A DNA stretch of 11,117 nt from an uncultured Clostridia bacterium (GCA_946626795.1 CAMOUZ010000029.1:1-11117), one strand, 5' to 3'. Positions 1-6,819 are shown, numbered from the stretch's first letter. The notes: generated by a model from the letters alone, not told the origin. Numbers and translations: made by a program.

Positions 1-9
1 TAGGGGCTT

Positions 10-2307
10 ATGCGCGATAGAAAGCGAAAAGCGGAAAAAATGAAGATGGATCAGATGAGAAAAGTCGGTTTTTCTCCGATGAAAAAAGCGGTGAGCAATC
101 CGTATATCGGTTTTACGAGTTATCAACGGTTTCGCGACGACCCGCTTTTTTCCGATATCGTCGTGAGCCCCGAGAGAAATCTCACCGAGACCGAACGGAC
201 GGAGTGTTATCCCGTCAGCGCGGAAGCGAAGCTGATGGAGAAGGGGGAAAGCGGCTTTTATCCCGACGCCGAGGTGGCGTACGTCCGTCTTTTGTGGAAA
301 GACTTCGAGCCGCAGCGAAAGCAATATAATTACGCGCTCATCGCGGATATTTTACAAAAAGCCAAAGAAAAAGGACAGACCTTGATGCTCCGCCTGATGC
401 CGCATAGCACCCGCGCAAGCGACGACGTGCCCGAATGGCTGAAAAGCGTGATCCCCTGTCCCGAAAGACCGGAGGGGAAAAGGGTCAAGGATTCTCCCTC
501 GGATCCTTTGTGGCTCCGCCTTTTCGGCGAGGCGATCGAGGCGATCGGCGAGGCGTTTGACGGCGACCCGACTTTGGACGTTATAGACGTCTCTCTCACC
601 GGTGCGTGGGGGGAAGGACATCGCGTGGCGGATTACCCCAAAGAGGCGCTCCGAGCCTTGGCGGAGGTCTATGCGCGCGCTTTCCCGCATACGCGTTTGA
701 TCGGGCAGGTGGCGGCGCCTTGGCTTTGCGAGTGTCTGGACGCCATCCATCCCTGCGGCTGGCGCGGCGACGGAACGGGGGAGCCCAAGCATATGAACGT
801 CTTTTATCCCGCCGCGGCGGAAGCGATGCCCGACCTCTGGAAAAAGGCGCCCGTATCCTTCGAGTCTTATTGGTGGCTCGGGGAGTGGGAGCGTCATGGC
901 TGGGATCTTGACGAGATCATCGAGAAGACCCTTTCTTGGCATATCAGCACCTTTAACGGAAAGTCTTTCCCCATCCCCGAAAAATTGCGAGGGAAAATCG
1001 AATATTGGCTCGGGAAGATGGGATATCATTTCGTTCTTACGGAAGCCGCCTATGCGGAGGAAGCCCAAGCGGGCGCCCCTTTGCGTTTTATTTTGAAGGT
1101 CTTGAATCGCGGCGTCGCCCCGATCTATGCGCCCATCCCTCTCCGACTGAGGCTTCGCGGGAAGGCAGGCGAGCTTCTTTTCACGACGGACGTCGATCCT
1201 CGCGAATGGCTCCCGGGAGAGCGCGAAGTGACGTTCTCCGTCGATCTCCCTCTGCAAATGAAAGCGGGGGAATATGAAGCGGCGGTCAGCCTTTCGGGAG
1301 AAAATACGCCCGTCGTCCGCTGGGAAACGGAGGGCGAATGGGACGGCGCGTTTTTGACAATAGGCGCTCTGAACGTCGCGGAAGGAGAGATTCTTTGCGA
1401 GAAGACGCTCGTCGAAAAACGAAAAAAATACCTTTGCGACTTCTTGCGCGATTTCGACTATGTCATGGAGGCAAGAGCCGCCCTCGAATCCGCCTTCGAC
1501 TTGCTTTTTGCGGACGCGGAAGCCGCGAGTCTCTATGAGGAGATCCGCGTTCGATTTGAAAAAGCACCGGATGAAAAATTCGTGTATTTGGCGGAAAATT
1601 CAAGAAAAATCGCGGAGATTTGCGCCCTCAGCCCTTACACCGCGTATCTCCTCGTTTTGATCCTTTTGTCCGAGAGCAGTAAAAAGGTCTATGCCGAGCG
1701 GGGCGTCTCTCTCGAAATGTGGCGGAGCAATATGCTCGACCTCAAATATAATTGCGACAGTTGCATCCTTTTGAAGGGTGTGTACGGCACCTTTTTCCCC
1801 GAATGGCCCCTTCGCTTTTTTGCCGCGACGCGCTTCACTTTCGGCAAATTGCAGTTTGAAACAGGCTGTCTCGGCAGAGAGTACGAGAAGGACGGAATCC
1901 GCCTCTCTTCGGACGACACGGTGATCTACATCCATATTCCGCGCACGGGCGAGCGGCTCGCTCCCGAGGATGTGGACGCGTCCGCAGAGGCTGCAAGCGC
2001 CTTTTTCAAGGAACGATACGGGATCAAGGACGTGGTCTTCGCTTGTCATTCTTGGCTCTTGTATCCGGAGAACAAGCATATACTTTCCGAAGGGTCGAAT
2101 TTGTATTCCTTCATTTCGCGTTTCGAGATCATAAACGTGGAAGAGGATCCGACGTATAAAGACTTTTGGCGCGTTTTCGACAGGGATTATAACGGAGATA
2201 CGGAGGATCTTCCGCAGGACACCTCCGTTCGGCGCGCTTACGCAGCGTGGGTGAGAGCCCATAAGCCTTTCGGCGTCGCCCTCGGCGTTTGGGTCTATAA
2301 GAAATAG
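10..2307 (+). CDS. DUF4832-type glycoside-hydrolase-like protein fused to a GNAT-like acyltransferase
   Basis: The 765-residue protein has two unrelated halves. Residues ~28-345 look like the TIM-barrel part of DUF4832/GH-like proteins: NPYIGF near the start (30-35), a W-x-x-x-E-P strand end (96-101), GAWGEGH (198-204) and FESYWW (284-289). Glu202 and Glu285 are plausible catalytic acids by analogy with retaining glycosidases. Residues ~338-455 form a beta-sandwich (GYHFVL, then LNRGVAPIYAP) typical of the DUF4832 C-terminus. Residues ~470-765 resemble the two-domain acyltransferases with a helical N-part and a GNAT-like C-part: FGKLQFE (611-617), IHIPRTG (641-647) and CHSWLL (679-684). There is no signal peptide or membrane segment, so it should be cytoplasmic. 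An in-frame TAG at 1-3 precedes ATG 10. A GGGG only three bases before that ATG is a poor Shine-Dalgarno, and ATGs at 40, 46 or 55 are possible starts because the first ~25 residues are only basic. Substrates are unknown. Family assignment is from remembered motifs. Confidence 0.7.
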   Translation: MRDRKRKAEKMKMDQMRKVGFSPMKKAVSNPYIGFTSYQRFRDDPLFSDIVVSPERNLTETERTECYPVSAEAKLMEKGESGFYPDAEVAYVRLLWKDFEPQRKQYNYALIADILQKAKEKGQTLMLRLMPHSTRASDDVPEWLKSVIPCPERPEGKRVKDSPSDPLWLRLFGEAIEAIGEAFDGDPTLDVIDVSLTGAWGEGHRVADYPKEALRALAEVYARAFPHTRLIGQVAAPWLCECLDAIHPCGWRGDGTGEPKHMNVFYPAAAEAMPDLWKKAPVSFESYWWLGEWERHGWDLDEIIEKTLSWHISTFNGKSFPIPEKLRGKIEYWLGKMGYHFVLTEAAYAEEAQAGAPLRFILKVLNRGVAPIYAPIPLRLRLRGKAGELLFTTDVDPREWLPGEREVTFSVDLPLQMKAGEYEAAVSLSGENTPVVRWETEGEWDGAFLTIGALNVAEGEILCEKTLVEKRKKYLCDFLRDFDYVMEARAALESAFDLLFADAEAASLYEEIRVRFEKAPDEKFVYLAENSRKIAEICALSPYTAYLLVLILLSESSKKVYAERGVSLEMWRSNMLDLKYNCDSCILLKGVYGTFFPEWPLRFFAATRFTFGKLQFETGCLGREYEKDGIRLSSDDTVIYIHIPRTGERLAPEDVDASAEAASAFFKERYGIKDVVFACHSWLLYPENKHILSEGSNLYSFISRFEIINVEEDPTYKDFWRVFDRDYNGDTEDLPQDTSVRRAYAAWVRAHKPFGVALGVWVYKK

Positions 2308-2360
2308 CAGCCTCTCGCCGACACTTTCGGAAAAGAACGAGAACAAATAGAAAGAAAACG

Positions 2361-2389
2361 AAAAAAGCTCGGATTTTTCCGAGCTTTTT
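2361..2389. terminator. Rho-independent terminator, probably bidirectional
   Basis: The stem AGCTCGG (2366-2372) pairs with CCGAGCT (2379-2385) around a 6-base loop. It has a run of A on the left and a run of T on the right, so it can work in both directions. It lies between the convergent ends of the hydrolase-acyltransferase gene and the membrane-protein gene and would serve both. Confidence 0.88.
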
Positions 2390-2430
2390 ATGTTGTTGAT
2401 TTCGAGTAAGGGTCGATCGCCCTCCGACGG

Positions 2431-3093
2431 TCAGTTCTGCTCGGCGGGCGCGTCCTGCTCTTGCTCTGCGGGAGCCTCCGTTTCTTCTTCTATGGCGGGG
2501 GCATCGGCTTGTGCTTGTTCGACGGGCGTATCCGCTTGCTCGGAGAGTTTTTTGGAATGGCGATAAAGAATGATCGCGCCGAGGACGTCCAAGCAGAAAA
2601 TGAATAAGAATACGACGGCGACCGTCATCTTGGAACTGATCTTTTCGGTCTTCTTCGCGGTAACGTGTATGGAATAGACGATGTCGCCGAGAGAGGTGGT
2701 CAGCATCAATATGTACGTCATTGCGCCGGACAATGCGATGATGAGGGGGATGGCGATCATCATAAAGGGATTCAGGAAGATGGAGGAGAAGACGACGCAA
2801 ATCGCGAAGTTCAGCAAATACCAAGGGATCAAAGCGAGCTTCGCCACCATCGTGGATTTAGCGGGATTCTCCTTGCCTTTCAGCGCAGACTTGACGGAGA
2901 CCACGGCATTGAGAACGCAGATGGGGACCATCACAGCCATCATCACAAAAAAGATGGTGAAGAGGACGCGGTGGAAGCTTTCTTGGAAGGCAGGATCCGC
3001 GGGTATGGGGAGGGTGATGAGCAGTACGAAGAGCGGCAGATGCATCACGTACATTCCTATCGTTTGTATCAAAAGAGTGGTTTTCGCTTTCAT
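2431..3093 (-). CDS. small multi-pass membrane protein of unknown function
   Basis: The 220-residue reading begins MKAKTTLLIQ. About five hydrophobic segments are visible (roughly residues 7-30, 44-68, 84-104, 107-131 and 157-177), so this is an integral membrane protein. After the last helix comes a short basic stretch (RHSKK) and then a ~37-residue acidic, Gln/Ala/Pro-rich tail with an imperfect repeat (APAEQEQDAPAEQN at the end). No family was recognised and no catalytic motif is visible. The frame stays open upstream to an ATG at 3246, but that extension is Arg-rich and non-hydrophobic, so the start at 3093 is preferred even though no Shine-Dalgarno precedes it. A promoter-like element ends 6 bases upstream (see 3100-3128). 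The gene is divergent from the AgcS symporter, with no evident functional link. Confidence 0.65.
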   Translation of the reverse strand: MKAKTTLLIQTIGMYVMHLPLFVLLITLPIPADPAFQESFHRVLFTIFFVMMAVMVPICVLNAVVSVKSALKGKENPAKSTMVAKLALIPWYLLNFAICVVFSSIFLNPFMMIAIPLIIALSGAMTYILMLTTSLGDIVYSIHVTAKKTEKISSKMTVAVVFLFIFCLDVLGAIILYRHSKKLSEQADTPVEQAQADAPAIEEETEAPAEQEQDAPAEQN

Positions 3094-3099
3094 ATTTTT

Positions 3100-3128
3100 A
3101 TTGTAGCACACTTTGCTTCTGCGCACAA
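3100..3128 (-). promoter_or_regulatory. extended -10 promoter abutting the start codon
   Basis: Read on the minus strand, TTGTGC (3128-3123), a 17-base spacer and TGC-TACAAT (-10 hexamer at 3105-3100) form an extended -10 promoter with a weak -35. The -10 hexamer ends only 6 bases before the ATG at 3093, so a normal start distance would place transcription at the start codon itself. Confidence 0.5.
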
Positions 3129-3249
3129 ATTTTTTCGATACATTCGTTTTTTTTGCGCTTCGCATTCGGAGAAAAGGGGCGGGAGGCGCCTCTGCGAGAC
3201 CGAATCCTCGATCCGACCTGCGGCGCGAAAAATCTTCGCCTTTCATAAG

Positions 3250-3278
3250 TTGCGTTTTTCACGGGAAGCCATTATAAT
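3250..3278 (+). promoter_or_regulatory. sigma-A-type promoter for the symporter operon
   Basis: TTGCGT (3250-3255), a 17-base spacer and a perfect TATAAT (3273-3278) precede the symporter gene. The expected transcript start near 3285 gives a leader of about 35 bases. The leader carries the GAAAGG ribosome-binding sequence directly before ATG 3320. Confidence 0.65.
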
Positions 3279-3319
3279 AAATTCTGCAGTTTTATTTATA
3301 CAAGGGGAATTACGAAAGG

Positions 3320-4861
3320 ATGGACTGGCTCGGCAAGGTGATAAACTTCATCAACGACAACATTTTATGGGGTATACCCATGATCGTGGCGATCCTCGGC
3401 ACGGGCATATTCATCAGCATAAGAACACGTTTTTTACAGGTGAGGCGCTTCGGCACGGCGATGTCTTCCACTTTCGTTCCGATGCTGAAGTCCATCGGCA
3501 AGAAGAAAAGCAAGGATCCGAATGCGAAGACCGTTTCGCAGTTCGAGGCATTTTCCGCCGCCATTTCGGGCACGGTGGGCACGGGCAACATGGTCGGCGT
3601 CGCCACCGCTTTGATCTCCGGCGGCCCGGGCGCGATCTTTTGGATGTGGGTCTCCGCTTTTTTCGGTCTCGTCACCAATTACTCCGAGAATGTCCTTGGC
3701 TTGTATTACAGGAAGAAGGATAAGAAGGGCGAGATGTGCGGCGGTCCGATGTATTATATCTCGAACGGCTTGAAATTAAAGTGGCTCGCCTTGATCTTCG
3801 CCTTCTGCTGCTCTTTGGCTGCCGTGGGCATGGGAATGGTCCAGTCGAATTCCATTTCGGGCACCTTGCAAAACGCCGTGGCGGGGGGCTCTTCCCTCGT
3901 GGTCTCTGTCATCTGCGGCGTCGTCATCGTCATCCTCACCGCGCTCATCGTCGTCGGCGGGATCAAGCGTATCGGCAAGGTCTCGTCTTATATCGTCCCC
4001 TTTATGGCGCTTTTATTTATCTTGATGTCCCTCGTCATCTTGGCGATCAATATCACCTCCGTGCCGAAGGCTTTCGCACTCATCTTCTCCAATGCCTTTT
4101 CTTTCCGTTCCGTTTCGGGCGGCTTCTTGGGCTATGTGATCATGAAAGGAATGCGATTCGGTTTTGCGCGCGGCATCTTCTCCAATGAAGCGGGTCTCGG
4201 CTCCTCTGTCATCGCACACTCCGCTTCCGAAACGAAAGAACCGGTGAAGCAGGGGCTTTGGGGAATATTGGAGGTCTTTATCGACACTTTCGTCGTTTGC
4301 ACGCTGACGGCGTTATCCCTCTTGACCGTATGTGCAAAGACGGGGGTGTATGATTTCACGGACATTGCGGGGAACGTCGCGAAAAGCCTGACGGGAAGCG
4401 CCATCGCCCCCTTCGCTTTCACCGAGACTTTCGGCACGTTCGGGCAGGTGGTCTTCACCGTCATCTTGCCTCTCTTCGCTTTTACGACCATCCTTGCTTG
4501 GGCGTATTACGGAGAGAAAGCCGTCCAGTATTTATTCGGCAAGAAGGGGGATATCGCGGCGCTCGTCTTTAAGATCCTCTATGTCGGTCTTTTATTCGTC
4601 GGCGCGATGGTGAAATCGGACTTCGTCTGGGCTCTGGACGATATGTTCAATGCGATGATGGCTCTGCCGAACCTCGTTGCCCTGATCTTCCTCAGCAAGC
4701 AGATCGTCGAGGTCAGCAAGAATTATTTCGCGAGGAAAAAGGGCGCGCCGATCATGCCCATGCTTTCGGCGTATGAAGACCTGAATGTCGAGATGATCAA
4801 AGAATTAAAGGAAGAGGCGGCGGAAGAAGCCGAAGCCCCCTCCGCCTCCGCGGGCGAATAG
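3320..4861 (+). CDS. agcS: AgcS family sodium:alanine/glycine symporter
   Basis: This is a cytoplasmic-membrane transporter that imports a small neutral amino acid (alanine or glycine in characterised members) with sodium. The 513 residues show the family signatures: an N-terminal helix then SIRTRFLQVRRF (33-44), SQFEAFSAAISGTVGTGN (73-90), GGPGAIFWMW (101-110), GGPMYYI (141-147) and the diagnostic SNEAGLGSS (288-296). About ten hydrophobic segments can be traced up to residue ~460. An acidic cytoplasmic tail (493-513, Glu/Ala/Ser-rich) makes it slightly longer than the usual ~450-490 residues. The start follows a short A/G-rich ribosome-binding sequence, and an upstream promoter with perfect TATAAT fits. 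The exonuclease gene follows after 27 bases without a terminator, so they are probably cotranscribed. The exact amino acid carried cannot be told from sequence. Confidence 0.94.
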   Translation: MDWLGKVINFINDNILWGIPMIVAILGTGIFISIRTRFLQVRRFGTAMSSTFVPMLKSIGKKKSKDPNAKTVSQFEAFSAAISGTVGTGNMVGVATALISGGPGAIFWMWVSAFFGLVTNYSENVLGLYYRKKDKKGEMCGGPMYYISNGLKLKWLALIFAFCCSLAAVGMGMVQSNSISGTLQNAVAGGSSLVVSVICGVVIVILTALIVVGGIKRIGKVSSYIVPFMALLFILMSLVILAINITSVPKAFALIFSNAFSFRSVSGGFLGYVIMKGMRFGFARGIFSNEAGLGSSVIAHSASETKEPVKQGLWGILEVFIDTFVVCTLTALSLLTVCAKTGVYDFTDIAGNVAKSLTGSAIAPFAFTETFGTFGQVVFTVILPLFAFTTILAWAYYGEKAVQYLFGKKGDIAALVFKILYVGLLFVGAMVKSDFVWALDDMFNAMMALPNLVALIFLSKQIVEVSKNYFARKKGAPIMPMLSAYEDLNVEMIKELKEEAAEEAEAPSASAGE

Positions 4862-4888
4862 ACCAAGCGCAAGGAAAAAGGGGAAAAG

Positions 4889-5542
4889 ATGTCAATACTG
4901 TTTTTTGATCTTGAAAATGCCACCTCGAAGAACGGGATCAAAATATGCGAATTCGGATATGTCCTTACGGACGACGTTTTCAACGTGACGGAGAGGGGGA
5001 ATCTCATCATCGATCCCCATATCCCGCGTTCGGCTTGGGATTGGTACGTCGTGCGCAAGCTGATCAGCCGCAAGCAGAGCGAATATGAGAAAGGGGAACG
5101 TTTCGACTTTTATTATCCGCGGATCAAGGAGCTCGTCTCTTCGGCGGACTTCATCGTGGGGCACACTTTGGACGGGGACGTGCGCGCTTTGAAAGACGAA
5201 TGTAAGCGATACGGTTTGCCCACTTTCGACTTCGAGTATTATGATGAGAAGACCTTTTATCAAGCCTTGACAGGCGAGAAACGCGCGGTCTCCGTGACGA
5301 ATATCCTCTCGGAGCTCGGCGTGCAGGGCGATGAGCGCGCGCATGATGCGGAAGCCGACGCTTATAATACGATGCTCGGCATAAAGGCGATGGCGGAGAA
5401 AGAGAAGAAGAGCTTCTCCGCTTTCTGCGAAGCGTATCCCCGTGCGAAATATAAGACGGACAAGATCTCCGCTTCCTCTCCGAAAAAGAAGAAGCCCGCC
5501 CCGCAAAAACCGCAGGGTGCCGACCGAAAAACCCGTTTGTGA
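4889..5542 (+). CDS. DEDDh-type 3'-5' exonuclease, DnaQ/RNase T superfamily
   Basis: The 217-residue protein carries the four acidic metal ligands and histidine of a DEDDh exonuclease. Exo I is FDLE (Asp7, Glu9), Exo II is GHTLDGDVRAL (His92 to Asp97) and Exo III is HDAEAD (His152, Asp157). The family removes nucleotides from DNA or RNA 3' ends using two metal ions. There is no polymerase domain or BRCT, so it is a stand-alone nuclease. Residues ~185-217 form a basic Lys/Pro-rich tail (KKKKPAPQKPQ) that could bind nucleic acid. GGGGAAAAG gives a good Shine-Dalgarno before the ATG. It follows the symporter by 27 bases, and its stop codon lies one base from the stop of the opposing repressor gene. 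Whether its target is DNA proofreading, RNA turnover or oligonucleotides cannot be told. Confidence 0.86.
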   Translation: MSILFFDLENATSKNGIKICEFGYVLTDDVFNVTERGNLIIDPHIPRSAWDWYVVRKLISRKQSEYEKGERFDFYYPRIKELVSSADFIVGHTLDGDVRALKDECKRYGLPTFDFEYYDEKTFYQALTGEKRAVSVTNILSELGVQGDERAHDAEADAYNTMLGIKAMAEKEKKSFSAFCEAYPRAKYKTDKISASSPKKKKPAPQKPQGADRKTRL

Positions 5543-5543
5543 G

Positions 5544-5756
5544 CTATTCTTGCTTTATTCCCAGAAAGAAGTCGGCTGAAATGTCGAAAGCAATCGCCAT
5601 CTTTTTCAGCATGTCATAGCCCGGCTTCGCTTTTCCCTTCAGCCATTCGCTTACTTGGCTCTGCTTGATGTCGATGGCTCGGGCGAAAGCAGTTTGCGTT
5701 AGGTTTCGCTCGATCAAGAAGTCCTCCAAAATTTCTTTGAACTCCAAATCTTCCAT
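5544..5756 (-). CDS. Cro/C1-type (XRE family) transcriptional repressor, HTH domain only
   Basis: The 70 residues consist almost entirely of one HTH_3 fold. Helix 2 is about TQTAFARAIDI (20-30), and the recognition helix is KQSQVSEWLKG (31-41), followed by the usual hydrophobic helices ending DISADFFLGI. There is no ligand-binding or oligomerisation domain, so it resembles small phage/plasmid-type repressors that bind palindromes as dimers. It diverges from the unknown gene at 5869, and the region between holds two matching 14-bp palindromes. One overlaps its own probable -10, so autorepression is likely (inference). There is no Shine-Dalgarno before its ATG, and the mRNA may be leaderless. 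It converges tail to tail with the exonuclease gene, one base between stops and no hairpin visible. Confidence 0.9.
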   Translation of the reverse strand: MEDLEFKEILEDFLIERNLTQTAFARAIDIKQSQVSEWLKGKAKPGYDMLKKMAIAFDISADFFLGIKQE

Positions 5757-5762
5757 AATTTT

Positions 5763-5768
5763 ATGATA
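5763..5768 (-). promoter_or_regulatory. candidate -10 hexamer for the repressor gene
   Basis: On the minus strand TATCAT ends 6 bases before the repressor ATG at 5756, with no convincing -35. It touches the edge of operator 1, so bound repressor would block it. An overlapping alternative, TAAAAT (5763-5758) with TTGCAA 18 bases upstream, would start transcription inside the gene and is less likely. Confidence 0.4.
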
Positions 5769-5781
5769 TAGAATTTTCTAT
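5768..5781. promoter_or_regulatory. operator 1, near-palindromic repressor site
   Basis: ATAGAATTTTCTAT is a 14-bp inverted repeat (ATAGAA/TTCTAT arms) with only the central pair breaking symmetry. It differs at one base from operator 2 and lies 11 bases before the repressor ATG. Its location and size fit a dimeric Cro/C1-type repressor. The binding partner is inferred from position. Confidence 0.7.
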
Positions 5782-5789
5782 TTGCAATC

Positions 5790-5818
5790 TTGACATATAG
5801 AATATTCTATGTTAGCCT
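5790..5818 (+). promoter_or_regulatory. candidate promoter of the unknown gene
   Basis: A perfect -35, TTGACA (5790-5795), lies in the shared control region. At a 17-base spacer the -10 is only TAGCCT (5813-5818), a weak match. Operator 2 fills most of the spacer, so repressor binding would exclude RNA polymerase. The exact -10 is uncertain. Confidence 0.45.
5797..5810. promoter_or_regulatory. operator 2, perfect 14-bp palindrome
   Basis: ATAGAATATTCTAT is a perfect palindrome. Its centre is 29 bp from the centre of operator 1. It lies directly after the TTGACA -35 on the plus strand, between that element and the start of the unknown gene, which is the classical place for repression. Assignment to the adjacent 70-residue repressor is inference. 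Confidence 0.75.
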
Positions 5819-5855
5819 TTATGTAGAGCATGTGTCTTTTGCTCAAAAAAAACGT

Positions 5856-5862
5856 AAAGGAG
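5856..5862 (+). promoter_or_regulatory. Shine-Dalgarno deciding the start at 5869
   Basis: AAAGGAG stands 6 bases before ATG 5869. The same frame is open from an earlier ATG at 5830, but that one has no ribosome-binding sequence and would add 13 unremarkable residues, so 5869 is preferred. Confidence 0.8.
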
Positions 5863-5868
5863 AAATGT

Positions 5869-6636
5869 ATGAAGACCAACGCGTATTACAAGTTTGAAAA
5901 AACATTTACGGCAGACGAATTATTCAATCAATTCTGGAATGCCGAGAGATTATATCTCGAAAAGCCGAAGCCGGAAAAAGCTTTTTCCGCGATAACGCTG
6001 CTCAGGGTCGACGATAAAGATGAGCGGGAATATCTTGTGGATGTCCATTGCAGCGGCACGTTTTATTGTTTGTTGGAGCCGTTTAATACGCCCCACAGCG
6101 TAAAGATCGACAAGGACTTTTCGGCGGCTTTAAAGATCGGATGGTGCAAGCGTTTAGAATGCGATGCTCCATGGGCATGTATTGCAACGAAAGGAATGGA
6201 CATCTTCAGCGAGTTGGAAAAGGCGAAGAAAGGGATCGATTACGTGAAGGGCGAGGAGGTTGAAGTCTCGGAACAAGCGATCATCGATACGCTGGTGGAA
6301 TTTGCTTTGCCGGAACTTACGGGCTTGGATCGCAATAAAATTTGTCACGATGGTAAAAGGTTTGAGGGAGAGACGACGATCAAGGAGATCATCGCTTTCG
6401 ATTTTCCCGAGATCTTTTTGCGATATAAAAAGGGAGATTATTCGGAAGAGTGCAGGTTGGGATTGCCTTGGAACAGACCCGGAGAGGTCCGGCCGCCCCA
6501 AAAGGGATATAACTATGAAAACAAGTTCTTTTGGAAGAAGAAATTCCCGATGGCGGTGGAGACTTTTAAGCAGTACTTCTTCGAGCAAATCGCGAAAAGC
6601 GAAGGCGGTGAAGATTTTTTGGAGAGAAATAAATAA
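5869..6636 (+). CDS. protein of unknown function under the divergent repressor
   Basis: The 255-residue protein belongs to no family I recognise. It is soluble in character, with no signal peptide or transmembrane helix. It is rich in aromatic and charged residues, with an aromatic N-terminus (AYYKFEKTFTADELFNQFWN), a Cys/Trp-containing middle (CSGTFYCLLEPF 61-72; GWCKRLECDAPWAC 91-104) and an aromatic, basic C-terminal stretch (NYENKFFWKKKF 215-226). Residues ~133-150 look helical and precede GLDRNKICHDGKRF. Cysteines at 61, 67, 93, 98, 104, 159 and 195 do not form a clear zinc motif. It reads as less GC-rich than its neighbours and sits behind an AT-rich repressor-controlled promoter, which could mean recent acquisition (inference). 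No terminator is evident before the purine promoter 52 bases downstream. Confidence 0.8.
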   Translation: MKTNAYYKFEKTFTADELFNQFWNAERLYLEKPKPEKAFSAITLLRVDDKDEREYLVDVHCSGTFYCLLEPFNTPHSVKIDKDFSAALKIGWCKRLECDAPWACIATKGMDIFSELEKAKKGIDYVKGEEVEVSEQAIIDTLVEFALPELTGLDRNKICHDGKRFEGETTIKEIIAFDFPEIFLRYKKGDYSEECRLGLPWNRPGEVRPPQKGYNYENKFFWKKKFPMAVETFKQYFFEQIAKSEGGEDFLERNK

Positions 6637-6687
6637 AGGAATCATTGCGGGAATGGGCTTTTGTTATAGCGCGTGCTTTACGGATGA

Positions 6688-6716
6688 TTGACAGCGATCT
6701 GTGGGAGCGTTATAAT
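6688..6716 (+). promoter_or_regulatory. consensus promoter of the purine operon
   Basis: A perfect TTGACA (6688-6693), a 17-base spacer and a perfect TATAAT (6711-6716) form a full sigma-A consensus promoter. Transcription should begin near 6723, only a few bases before the first helix of the riboswitch, so control falls to the RNA element. Confidence 0.93.
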
Positions 6717-6726
6717 TAAAAAGAAT

Positions 6727-6790
6727 CTTGCGACTGACGGAAGTGGAGTTTACCACGGGGAGCAAGGTCGTCGAAGCCGACCGTCTGGGC
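6727..6790 (+). ncRNA. ZTP (pfl) riboswitch aptamer
   Basis: The RNA fits the pfl/ZTP consensus. Helix CTTGC (6727-6731) pairs with GCAAG (6762-6766). Inside it lie GACTGACGG, a small hairpin GTGG/CCAC (6743-6746 with 6753-6756), and the conserved GGGGAGC (6757-6763). After a linker comes CCGTCTGGGC (6781-6790), whose CCGTC pairs back with GACGG (6736-6740) as the pseudoknot. The class binds ZMP/ZTP, which accumulate when 10-formyl-tetrahydrofolate is short, and turns genes on. The downstream genes use exactly ZMP (AICAR) and 10-formyl-tetrahydrofolate. Identification is by motif memory and base pairing, not a covariance search. Confidence 0.92.
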
Positions 6791-6819
6791 ATACTTCGGG
6801 AGAAGTGTGCCCTTTTTTT
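6787..6819 (+). terminator. intrinsic terminator, expression platform of the ZTP riboswitch
   Basis: GGGCATACTTC (6787-6797) pairs with GAAGTGTGCCC (6802-6812) over a GGGA tetraloop, followed by seven T. Its left arm uses the last GGGC of the aptamer consensus, so ligand-stabilised aptamer and terminator are mutually exclusive. Ligand should allow read-through into purO. Confidence 0.92.

Noticed and set aside
3183..3192. Perfect 10-bp palindrome GAGGCGCCTC between the divergent membrane-protein and symporter genes
   Set aside because: It is short and GC-rich, has no second copy and is not aligned with either promoter, so chance is likely.
3094..3246. N-terminal extension of the minus-strand membrane protein to an ATG at 3246
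   Set aside because: The extra 51 residues are Arg-rich without family character and would cover the extended -10 promoter.
2665..3723. Open frame (352 codons) on the plus strand spanning the membrane-protein gene and the start of the symporter
   Set aside because: It crosses the intergenic promoters and overlaps two supported genes. Its translation is His/Gly-rich and unlike a protein.
6654..6692. Tiny frame MGFCYSACFTDD before the purine promoter
   Set aside because: Twelve codons with no ribosome-binding sequence, and the end overlaps the -35 box.
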